7,868 nucleotides of DNA. Source: a bacterium. Its GTDB lineage: Bacteria; BMS3Abin14. The translations under genes and the position numbers were made by a program. Under the pieces are notes generated by a model that was not told the DNA's origin, ran no database searches, and saw nothing but the letters and a program-made list of their open reading frames with translations. This document shows, piece by piece, positions 1 to 7,052 of this stretch (position 1 is its first letter; every line of letters starts with the position of its first letter). Location of the stretch: assembly GCA_029210545.1 (NCBI GenBank), contig JARGFV010000113.1:1-7868 (forward strand), in the 5' to 3' direction.

Positions 1-38
1 CCCTCAAAAATCACTTTCACCCCCACCTCTGACTTGTC

Positions 39-62
39 CCGCCATAGCTTGAGCGACGGCGG
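39..62. repeat. Imperfect palindrome, CCGCC...GGCGG
   Basis: The arms CCGCCATAGC and GCGACGGCGG pair at 8 of 10 positions around a 4-base TTGA loop. There is no T-tract on either side, so it does not look like an intrinsic terminator. Its shape resembles short interspersed palindromes (REP-like elements) found between genes in Deltaproteobacteria; that link is from memory and not tested. Confidence 0.5.
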
Positions 63-101
63 ATCCTCCCCCCTCAGGGAAAACTTTCCCCCTCACCCCG
101 G

Positions 102-125
102 CCCTCTCCCCCGGAGGGGAGAGGG
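102..125. repeat. Perfect palindrome, CCCTCTCCCC...GGGGAGAGGG
   Basis: A perfect 10-base inverted repeat (102-111 with 116-125) closes a 4-base CGGA loop. It is flanked on the left by CCCTCACCCCGG, a context often seen in interspersed intergenic repeats of proteobacteria. Neither strand has a T-run after the stem, which argues against a standard intrinsic terminator. The right arm is also the start of the neighbouring 70-bp tandem repeat, so the two elements share sequence. Confidence 0.65.
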
Positions 126-290
126 AGAATAAGGAAAGGGGCTATTGGCATGGGGAGGAAGGATAAGGAAGGGAGCCTACATGAGGGGGAGAGGGAGAAT
201 AAGGAAAGGGGCTGTTGGCAGGGGGAGGAAGGATAATGAAGTGAGCCTGCATGAGGGGGAGAGGGAGAGTAATGAAACTGGCTGTTTCAA
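117..290. repeat. 70-bp tandem repeat, two full copies plus a decayed third
   Basis: Copy 1 (117-186) and copy 2 (187-256) differ at only 5 of 70 positions. A third copy begins at 257; it matches well for about 20 bases (GAGGGAGA core at 261) and then decays by about 290. Each unit starts with GGGAGAGGGAGA, includes GGATAA and ends with GCCTRCATGAGG. The plus strand is strongly purine-rich with several G runs. No ribosome binding site or convincing frame runs through it, and it is read here as a non-coding minisatellite-like repeat grown from the right arm of the adjacent palindrome. Confidence 0.8.
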
Positions 291-314
291 AAGCTCGCAA
301 TGACAATCGTTTTT

Positions 315-338
315 CCCTGCGCCCTGTGCCCCGCGCCC
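315..338 (-). repeat. GGGCRCR heptad repeat with G-quadruplex motif just after the Omp85 stop
   Basis: Read on the minus (mRNA) strand this is GGGCGCG, GGGCACA, GGGCGCA, GGG, which is three heptads and a final G run. The four runs of at least three G are separated by 3 or 4 bases, satisfying the usual G-quadruplex pattern. It begins 8 bases past the TAA stop and is followed by AAAAA, not a T-tract. It could act as a structured 3' end of the operon transcript, but that role is inferred only from position and pattern. Confidence 0.55.
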
Positions 339-346
339 TTCATTTA

Positions 347-3091
347 TTAGAAGGCATGGCCGATGGAAAAGTGCCATCGGTACCTGTCATGCTCATCCTC
401 CACCACCGGGTTCAGCTTGTACCCGTAGTCAAGGCTCAAAGGACCGATGGGTGAGCTCCACCTTAATCCTGCGCCTCCCGCGTACCGCAAGGCGAAATCA
501 GCTTCCCCGATGGTGCTGCGCTTGTCAAGCCAGACACTGCCCGAGTCCAGGAAAATGACACCCCTGACCGTTTTATAAAAACCGAAGCGAAATTCCAGGT
601 TGGCGTTGAGCATGTAGTTGCCGCCTACAGGGTTCCCGTCATTATCCCTCGGTCCCAGGCTGTCCAGACGGTAGCCGCGCACCGAGTTCTGCCCACCCAG
701 GAAGAACCGTTTGCTGATGATAACATCCTCGCTGCGTCTGTAGGCCAGCACACCACCCGTCCTCAGGAGCCCTGCCAGGACTATCCCGCTGCCTAACGGC
801 AAGTAGCGATGGAGCGCGATCTCCAGCTTGGCGAACTCGGCTTCGGAGCCCAGGCCGGTGGCAGCGACCTCGAGGAGAAGATCTCCCAGGAGACCGGACC
901 AGGGATCAAGGAAATCGTCCCTGTCGTCGTAGATGATCTCCCCGGCCACGGCGGCAACGGTTATTTTTCCCGCATCGTCGGTGGAAAGCTGGGCGTCGGG
1001 AGAAACGTTCCTCAGCTTGAGGCTTTCATAGGAATATCCTAACCTCGCTTCCGTTATCTCGGACATTTCCCTTACGAAATCCGCTGCAATGGAAAGGGAG
1101 TCCTGCGTGTAACTTTCCCTCTTTTCCAGTACATCGGAAAGGGAAAGAGTCAGATCGATCGGTTTGGAAACGAACCAGGGATGGGAGTAACGTAAGGTGG
1201 CGGCCCTTTCTATATCACTGGCCTTTTCGATCAGAGTGAGTTTTCTGGCCATGTTTCCCAGGTTCCGGTAGGTCAGGGACGCACTGGCCCTCAGCTTGTC
1301 TTCGCTGCCGTACCCGAGCCTGAAGCCGACAACGTACCTGGGTCGTTCCTTGACCGTCACCAGGAGGTCCTTGTACTCCTGTGGTACGTCGGGATCGGCC
1401 AACTGGACGTCCACCGAACCCATGACACCGAGTTCGTAGATCCTCTTCTGGGCCTTGAGGATCTCGTCCCTGGTGATGACCTTGCCGCGTTTCAGATCCA
1501 GGGCAAGCCGTATGATCCTGGGGCTGACATTCTCGTTGCCGGTGATGATGACGCTGCCCAGTTTGACCCTGGGTCCTTCCTCGACATTCAGGGTAACTTC
1601 GACGGTGCCCTCACCCGCCTCGACCGGCTCGGTCACGGAGACGGCCGCGTACAGATATCCGTCAGCGCCAAGCCGCTGGAGCAGGGCCTCCCGCCCCCTC
1701 CCGACAAGTTCAGGGACGTACCCCTTGCCCTCCGCAACTGCCGCGAACCCTTTTGCCTTTTCCTCGCCGTAGGGGCCTCCGTTCACCTTCAGCTGTTTCA
1801 GGATGACACGCTCCCCCTCCTCGAGAACGATCCTGATCAGGACCTCCTGGTGGCCGTTCAGAACCATGAAGTTCAACGGCTTCACCTCCGCCTGAACAGC
1901 CACGAACCCTTCGAACCTGTATTCCCTTAACAGGGACCGGACACCCCCATCCAGCTCTGTCTTCACGAACGGCGCCCCCCTGTCCAGGCCAAGAGCACTG
2001 TGGAGCCGATCATCGGGCAGGAATCGGACCCCCTCCACCTCGATACCGCCGATAAAGGTCCTCAGGCCCCGGTCCACAGACAACGTAAGGGTCCGGACCG
2101 ATGTGTCGGATCGGTCCTCGACCCAGGACAGGGACGCAAAGGGATATCCCTGTGAGCGGTATTTCGATGTAAGCTCATCGGTAAGGGCCGCCTTGGCCTT
2201 CTCCGTGCTGTCGGAAGCCAGGAAAACCTTTTTCATGCGGCGTTCGACCCTCATGGATTCATCAGGATCGTCCAGCTGTACTGACAAGGCAGTGACCGGC
2301 CCCCTGTTCACATCGAAGGTAAGCTCGACACTGTCGGGGAAGTCGTGGGCGGGTTTCAGGCTGTAAGTGATCTGTGAGTCAAGATAGAAACGGTCCCTCA
2401 GGTTATCCCGGATCTTCTTGAGGTCGCTTTTCACCATTTCCCCGTCGACCTTTCCCCCCGGGGCGGATGCGATGATAGCGAGGAGTTTCATCCGGGAAAA
2501 ACCGGGATCCCCGGTGAGGGCGATCTGGGAAATATAGAGAGCGTTACCTTCCTTTACCTCGAAGATGACCCGGGTACGGTTCTCCCGGCCGGCCACGACC
2601 CTGAACGCTATCTCTGTTTCCGGATACCCCCGGAAGCCGTAATATTCCTTGATCCGGACGGCGTTCTCCACGAGCCGTTCTTCGGTGATCTCCTCGTTCT
2701 TCCTGAAATTCACTTTCCTGATCAGTTCACCGTCCGAGAGCGCCAGATTTCCGATGAATTCGACATCCTCGAGCCATCTCCTGGGGACAACCTCGTACCT
2801 GAGGACAACGCCATCATCGGCAGGAAGGACCCTGACGTCGACGCGCTCGTAAAGTCCGGTACGGAAGAGGTTGAGGACACCGTCCCTGACCTTGCCGGGT
2901 GAAAACGGTTCGCCCGCGGCGGCGGGGATCAGCGCTTCCATTTCCCGGGATGTCACGATCGCACCTGAGATCTCCACCAGGGCAATATTTTCCCCGGCGT
3001 GATCGGCCAAGGCGGAGCCGTTTCCTCTGCCGTGGACAGGGAAGGCGAAAAGAAACAGGAGGATAAGGGTCGGGATGATCGTCCGCATCAT
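347..3091 (-). CDS. Omp85 (BamA/TamA superfamily) outer-membrane assembly protein with about seven POTRA domains
   Basis: This 914-residue protein should insert or assemble proteins at the outer membrane. A signal peptide is clear (hydrophobic core about residues 5-17, cleavage after G21 or A29; no lipobox cysteine). I read seven POTRA domains: about 36-103, 105-182, 184-264, 265-342, 343-427, 428-507 and 508-583. The first (FRTGLYERVDV), second and last (ITGNENV...ELGVMGSVDV) are the most canonical. The barrel spans about 584-914, with YDDRDDFLDPWSG at 721-733, the superfamily lid-loop motif RFFLGGQNSVRGY at 795-807 (VRGY 804-807), and a C-terminal beta-signal ending in Phe. E. coli TamA has three POTRAs and BamA five, so this arm is long. 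The start ATG overlaps the stop of the tamB-like gene (ATGA), with no strong ribosome binding site, suggesting translational coupling; M2 is an alternative start. Pairing with TamB favours a TamA-like role, but a BamA role cannot be excluded. Confidence 0.93.
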   Translation of the reverse strand: MMRTIIPTLILLFLFAFPVHGRGNGSALADHAGENIALVEISGAIVTSREMEALIPAAAGEPFSPGKVRDGVLNLFRTGLYERVDVRVLPADDGVVLRYEVVPRRWLEDVEFIGNLALSDGELIRKVNFRKNEEITEERLVENAVRIKEYYGFRGYPETEIAFRVVAGRENRTRVIFEVKEGNALYISQIALTGDPGFSRMKLLAIIASAPGGKVDGEMVKSDLKKIRDNLRDRFYLDSQITYSLKPAHDFPDSVELTFDVNRGPVTALSVQLDDPDESMRVERRMKKVFLASDSTEKAKAALTDELTSKYRSQGYPFASLSWVEDRSDTSVRTLTLSVDRGLRTFIGGIEVEGVRFLPDDRLHSALGLDRGAPFVKTELDGGVRSLLREYRFEGFVAVQAEVKPLNFMVLNGHQEVLIRIVLEEGERVILKQLKVNGGPYGEEKAKGFAAVAEGKGYVPELVGRGREALLQRLGADGYLYAAVSVTEPVEAGEGTVEVTLNVEEGPRVKLGSVIITGNENVSPRIIRLALDLKRGKVITRDEILKAQKRIYELGVMGSVDVQLADPDVPQEYKDLLVTVKERPRYVVGFRLGYGSEDKLRASASLTYRNLGNMARKLTLIEKASDIERAATLRYSHPWFVSKPIDLTLSLSDVLEKRESYTQDSLSIAADFVREMSEITEARLGYSYESLKLRNVSPDAQLSTDDAGKITVAAVAGEIIYDDRDDFLDPWSGLLGDLLLEVAATGLGSEAEFAKLEIALHRYLPLGSGIVLAGLLRTGGVLAYRRSEDVIISKRFFLGGQNSVRGYRLDSLGPRDNDGNPVGGNYMLNANLEFRFGFYKTVRGVIFLDSGSVWLDKRSTIGEADFALRYAGGAGLRWSSPIGPLSLDYGYKLNPVVEDEHDRYRWHFSIGHAF

Positions 3092-6000
3092 GGTATTTCG
3101 AACTGGAAGTCAAGATCCAGCCCGTAATCCTTCTCGCCACGCTGCTCACCGACGAGGCTGAACGTTTCGGAGATCCTGTACTTGAGGGACACCTCCTGTT
3201 CCTCGTCGGTGAGGATCGGTGTCGAGTAGGTCAGATACACCTTGTCGCTCAACTTCTTGTCCACCTGGATCCGGGTCGTCCTCTCACCGGTGGAGGAAAT
3301 GGAGGAAGGGTTGATCACGAACCGGTCGAAACCGGTCACCCGCTCAACCTCCGTCTCCAGCTTTCCCTTGAGCTCACGCGTGAGAAGGAGGGTGGCCTCG
3401 GCGGCCGACAGGCCTGATCTGGAGGCAAAGGCCTGTTCTCCAACCGCTCCCCACGTCAGGAGAGAGATGATGTCCCCCTCGCTGAGAGCCGGTGAGGCAG
3501 CCAGTTCGAGCCGGAACCTGTCGGGCACGCCGGAAGCGAGAAGCTCAACCGAGTAGTCTCTGACCTTCCCTTCCCTGTCGAAGCCCGTCACCTCGGTCCT
3601 CCCTCCGAAATCGAAGCTGGGCTCGATCCTCTTGGGGTTGAAAAAACCGACGGAACCGCTCGTCACCTCGAAGGAGTGTCCCCGGTATTCGATCGTCCCT
3701 TCAAGGACCTCCATCCTCCCTGACAGGGACGGTTCGGCCGCGGTCCCCCGCAGGTGCAGGGTTCCCGTCGCGGTACCGCGCATAAGCTTGACATCAACTG
3801 TAATGGGTGCCGCTGTTTCCATCCCGACGTCCAGCCCGAGCCATCGTCCCTTGTGCCCGTTGATTTCCGGACCCTTATTGCCCGGACCGGTGTCGCCGGC
3901 TTCGGAGATAAGGGCGATGAGGTTGTCGATATCCACCTCTCTCCTGTACACTCCCTCGTCCATGCTGACGGTGCCTCTGAGCAGTCCGCGATCCTCCGAG
4001 AACCTGAGAGAAAGGTCGGCACGGTCGACCGTTTCCAGACCTTCCGGAAAGCTGACAGGAACACCTTCGGCCTTCCAGGTCAGCGTTCCATTGACCGGCT
4101 TGACCCCGGCCATGCCCAGTTCTCCCCCCATGAGGATGGTCCCGCCGCCGGTAGCGCCGATGATCTGACCGAAATGAAGCTGGTCGCCGACGATCTCCAG
4201 TTTACCCTTGAGATCTGTTACCGGAAGGTCGAAGGGGATATGGGCCACACAGCTCGCGCCGGCAAACCGGACAGATCCGTTGAGAAGGGGTTTCGCAAGC
4301 CTGCCGTCCACCTTTATCAGGATGTCGGCCTGTCCGGTAAAGGAATCCACAGTAGGTTCGAGAAAGGACAGCCCTTTCAGGTCGATACTGCCGGTGACAT
4401 TCCCCCCGATACCGGCATCCGGAGCGATCCCCAGCTCACCGGTTAACACGGACTCGCCCGACTGCAGGTTGAGTTCAGTGAACCTGATACCTGTCTGAGG
4501 GAAATAGGTAAAGGGGATCCGGTCCCGCGACTTGAAGTGGACACCCTTTATCTCCATGTCCGCGGCGGTGATCACACCGTCCACCCGGGTCTGGCTGATC
4601 CTCTTGAGGATCCCGGCGGCGTCGGCTGTCAACGAGACCCATCCCGACACGGCATCGGCGGGGATCCTGACCCCGATCAGATCGTTGATCGCATCCCTGT
4701 CCACCTTGTCCGGTGACCGGATCGTGCCGGAAAAAGGAAACCTCCCGCGAAAATCGGCCGTCGCCTCAGCCGCGAAATCTCCATCCAGGAGTTTTGCCTG
4801 CGCCTCGAGGCGGCTGCCTTTAAAGCGGAAATTTCCCTCACCTCCCCTCCAGGGGCGTCCCTCGAAGAACAACTGTTCCCAATCCGCGTCGACCCTGGCG
4901 TCCAGCTCCTTTCCGTCAAGCGTCCCGGACGCCTTCCCCGCGAGGGCGAGCTCGCCTGCGAGGGGCACCCGGATGATCTTCAGATACCTGACACCATCAA
5001 CCAGGATCGGGTCCTCGGTGTGCATCTCCACCTCGTACCGTCCCTCGCTCACGTTCCCCTTCCCGGTGATCAGCCTCCCGTCCTTGAGAAGGTCGATCCG
5101 TTCGGCCGTAAGGACCCCCTTTGCGAGACTGCCCGAAACCGTTATCTCGTCGTAGCTCTCTTCAAGAAACCGGCCTGCGAAAAGAGACAAGGTCCCGGTG
5201 CCGTCCCAACCTTCTTCAGCAAGCGTGGCGTCGAATTTGCCCTGCACCTTTCCCGTCACCTCCAGCCCAACGCCTCCTGACTCCAGGATCTCCTCGACCT
5301 TTCCGTTGGTGATCTCACCCCCGACCCATGGTTCCCCCTTCCCCGGTCCGAAGGGGAGATAGGCCTGTCCGACGAAGACCGTTGTACCGGTACGCAAGGT
5401 GACCATGGGGAGGCTCAGACCGGATCGGTCCAGATCGAGGTGTGTCTGGAGCAGATCGGCAGCGACCCCCTTCCATCCTGGACCGTCGATCTCCATATCG
5501 AGCCGGGCCGCGGCATCTGGCCATTGGCCGGAAATTTCCCCTGTAAGGCGCAGCTCACCTTCCATCGCCTCCAGGCCGGGGACGGCGTCCAGATCTGACA
5601 GGCTGCCGCCGGCCTGGTCGATGACCAGAGCAGGGCCGTCCCCCGATACAGAACCTGTGATGTCCACGGACAAACCGCCCCATTGGACTTTGAGTCCTAT
5701 ATCAGACAGTGCCATTTTCGCGTAGGCGCCGGAGAGGGAAAAGTCGAGTTCCCTCCTCAGATCGTTCCTGATAGCCACATCCACCTTTCCGTCCAGCGAT
5801 ATGTCGGCGGCCCCTCCTGACAGCTGACCTGACACCACAGCCGTGGCCTTAATAGCGCCGTCCGGGGTGGATCCCTCGCCGCCCACCTCCCCCATCAGTT
5901 CGCGAAGAGGATAACCGTCCGCTTCAAGGCTCATTTCAAAGGGTAATTTCGGGTCGAATCCGAGAGTTAACCCGGTCGTCAGTTCCTGACCCCGGTACCT

Positions 6001-6990
6001 CATGGATCCGTTAATCACCTCGCAACCGGCAGTGTCCAGGTGCACGTCGGCGCTGATGCGATCGATCACACGATCGGCTATCCTGAGTTCACGGCCTTCC
6101 AGCTGGCCTCTGAAAGAAGGATCAGACAGGTCTCCACCCATGCTTCCCTTGAGGGATACCTTCCCTTCGGTACCCTCGGCCGCCCATGGGATCTGCCCGA
6201 GGTTCAGCCCGATAGTCATGCCCGCATTGATCTCCCCGTTCCTTTCCAGGGACATCATCCCTGACATATCCACGCTCAGTGGCCCTGTGTCCAGGGTGAG
6301 CCTCGCTATCTGAACGCCCATCCTTGATACCGCGAAGTTTCCGGACAGGTCCCTGATGATGACATCCTTTCCTTTCGGAAACGCCTTCCAGTTCAGCGTG
6401 CCGCTTTTCGTCCTGAGGGAGACCGATCGCCGGTCCGGCGGGTCGAACCGGGACCGTGACAGAAGGATGACCACGTCCTCCAGTTTTACCCGAAGGCCGC
6501 CCGGTACGTCGGTATAGGTGAGATCGACATCCAGGAGGGAAACGTTCCCCAGGGTAAAGCGAAGGGGTGCGATCTTGCCGTCGCCGGCCCCCGAACGCTG
6601 CCAGAAGGGGAAAAGGGGCTCAATGAGGAGTTCGCCGTCCAGACTTCGTTGAACCTCCAGGGACAAACCTTCCAGCCTGAGGTCCCGGATCGCCAGCGTC
6701 CCCCTGATGAAAGCGTATGGATCGATATGAACGGTCATCCTCACTGCCGTGATCGACTTGCCGGATCCCTTGAGATCCCTGAGGGTGACGTCGGAAAGGG
6801 ATAACTTCGTGAGGAAGAAGTTGCGGTCGATCTCCCCGAGGCTGGCATGAACGCCGAGATGTTTTTCAGCCTGGTCGATGATCGTCCGTCGGAGCCAACG
6901 GTCCACCTCGGGACTGGCGGCGAGCTTCACGCCCACAGTTGCCCCGGTGAGGACAAGAACGATGAAAAAGGCGAGGATGCGTCTCTTCAA
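3088..6990 (-). CDS. tamB: TamB-family translocation/assembly module protein (AsmA-like, DUF490 C-terminus)
   Basis: The 1300-residue product (E. coli TamB: 1259) should be an inner-membrane-anchored periplasmic bridge that works with an Omp85 partner; TamB relatives are also implicated in phospholipid transport to the outer membrane. Residues about 5-22 form one transmembrane anchor after a short basic LKRR start. The rest is soluble, rich in short beta-strand repeats, with recurring 'dPxfxGxlxxxxl' motifs near residues 290, 895 and 1085. The C-terminal TamB domain (about 1050-1300) shows LEGTIEYRGHSF at 1096, GFFNPKRIEPSFD, SEGDIISLLTWG at 1170 and a final amphipathic strand region ending FQFEIP. 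The TTG at 6990 is chosen because it lies just before the anchor, has GGAGGA 12 bases upstream, and avoids overlap. An ATG at 7119 would add 43 residues of unlikely sequence and overlap the upstream gene by 67 bases. Two cysteines (C323, C914) are far apart. The frame is intact throughout. Confidence 0.93.
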   Translation of the reverse strand: MKRRILAFFIVLVLTGATVGVKLAASPEVDRWLRRTIIDQAEKHLGVHASLGEIDRNFFLTKLSLSDVTLRDLKGSGKSITAVRMTVHIDPYAFIRGTLAIRDLRLEGLSLEVQRSLDGELLIEPLFPFWQRSGAGDGKIAPLRFTLGNVSLLDVDLTYTDVPGGLRVKLEDVVILLSRSRFDPPDRRSVSLRTKSGTLNWKAFPKGKDVIIRDLSGNFAVSRMGVQIARLTLDTGPLSVDMSGMMSLERNGEINAGMTIGLNLGQIPWAAEGTEGKVSLKGSMGGDLSDPSFRGQLEGRELRIADRVIDRISADVHLDTAGCEVINGSMRYRGQELTTGLTLGFDPKLPFEMSLEADGYPLRELMGEVGGEGSTPDGAIKATAVVSGQLSGGAADISLDGKVDVAIRNDLRRELDFSLSGAYAKMALSDIGLKVQWGGLSVDITGSVSGDGPALVIDQAGGSLSDLDAVPGLEAMEGELRLTGEISGQWPDAAARLDMEIDGPGWKGVAADLLQTHLDLDRSGLSLPMVTLRTGTTVFVGQAYLPFGPGKGEPWVGGEITNGKVEEILESGGVGLEVTGKVQGKFDATLAEEGWDGTGTLSLFAGRFLEESYDEITVSGSLAKGVLTAERIDLLKDGRLITGKGNVSEGRYEVEMHTEDPILVDGVRYLKIIRVPLAGELALAGKASGTLDGKELDARVDADWEQLFFEGRPWRGGEGNFRFKGSRLEAQAKLLDGDFAAEATADFRGRFPFSGTIRSPDKVDRDAINDLIGVRIPADAVSGWVSLTADAAGILKRISQTRVDGVITAADMEIKGVHFKSRDRIPFTYFPQTGIRFTELNLQSGESVLTGELGIAPDAGIGGNVTGSIDLKGLSFLEPTVDSFTGQADILIKVDGRLAKPLLNGSVRFAGASCVAHIPFDLPVTDLKGKLEIVGDQLHFGQIIGATGGGTILMGGELGMAGVKPVNGTLTWKAEGVPVSFPEGLETVDRADLSLRFSEDRGLLRGTVSMDEGVYRREVDIDNLIALISEAGDTGPGNKGPEINGHKGRWLGLDVGMETAAPITVDVKLMRGTATGTLHLRGTAAEPSLSGRMEVLEGTIEYRGHSFEVTSGSVGFFNPKRIEPSFDFGGRTEVTGFDREGKVRDYSVELLASGVPDRFRLELAASPALSEGDIISLLTWGAVGEQAFASRSGLSAAEATLLLTRELKGKLETEVERVTGFDRFVINPSSISSTGERTTRIQVDKKLSDKVYLTYSTPILTDEEQEVSLKYRISETFSLVGEQRGEKDYGLDLDFQFEIP

Positions 6991-7002
6991 GGTAGATTTA
7001 AA

Positions 7003-7008
7003 TCCTCC
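7003..7008 (-). promoter_or_regulatory. Ribosome binding site deciding the TTG start of tamB
   Basis: GGAGGA on the minus strand lies 12 bases before TTG at 6990. There is no in-frame ATG between the upstream stop (7053) and the transmembrane anchor, so this strong Shine-Dalgarno sequence supports the TTG. The spacing is somewhat longer than the common 5-9 bases. Confidence 0.6.
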
Positions 7009-7052
7009 GACAAACGATAGATGAGAACCCTTGTCGGGTTTTCCGCAAGCTC

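Larger units (their letters stand above)
1..346. other. Gene-free intergenic region packed with small repeats
   Basis: No open frame here has a recognisable protein, and the few short frames are built from low-complexity repeat sequence. The stretch follows the stop codon of the Omp85 gene and carries, from left to right, an imperfect palindrome (39-62), a small GGGAAA/TTTCCC inverted repeat (77-90), a perfect palindrome (102-125), a 70-bp tandem repeat (117 to about 290), a CTCGCAATGACA stretch (294-305) and a G-run heptad repeat (315-338). No classical stem followed by a T-tract is seen on the minus strand, so transcription from the operon has no obvious intrinsic terminator. The composition and palindromes resemble the interspersed intergenic repeats of many proteobacterial genomes, but without the rest of the genome this cannot be shown. 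Confidence 0.75.

Noticed and set aside
117-290. Possible CRISPR array
   Set aside because: The 70-bp unit is repeated head to tail without unique spacers between short repeats, so it is a plain tandem repeat.
294-305. CTCGCAATGACA as a regulatory site or attachment site
   Set aside because: The string resembles a frequent intergenic repeat sequence in many genomes, but only one copy is present here and there is no matching partner or integrase.
177-454. Short frames through the 70-bp repeats (one per strand)
   Set aside because: They are produced by the tandem repeat, and each overlaps the end of the Omp85 gene. The products are low complexity and there is no sign of selection for coding.
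3632-4446. Plus-strand open frames of 178 and 230 codons opposite the tamB gene
   Set aside because: They lie wholly antisense to a clearly conserved protein, have low-complexity, Pro/Ser/Arg-rich products and no recognisable domain. GC-rich genes commonly leave such antisense frames open.
4532-5155. Plus-strand open frame of 207 codons
   Set aside because: It is also antisense to tamB, with a Ser/Arg/Pro-rich product and no ribosome binding site or domain; it is best explained as a codon-bias shadow.
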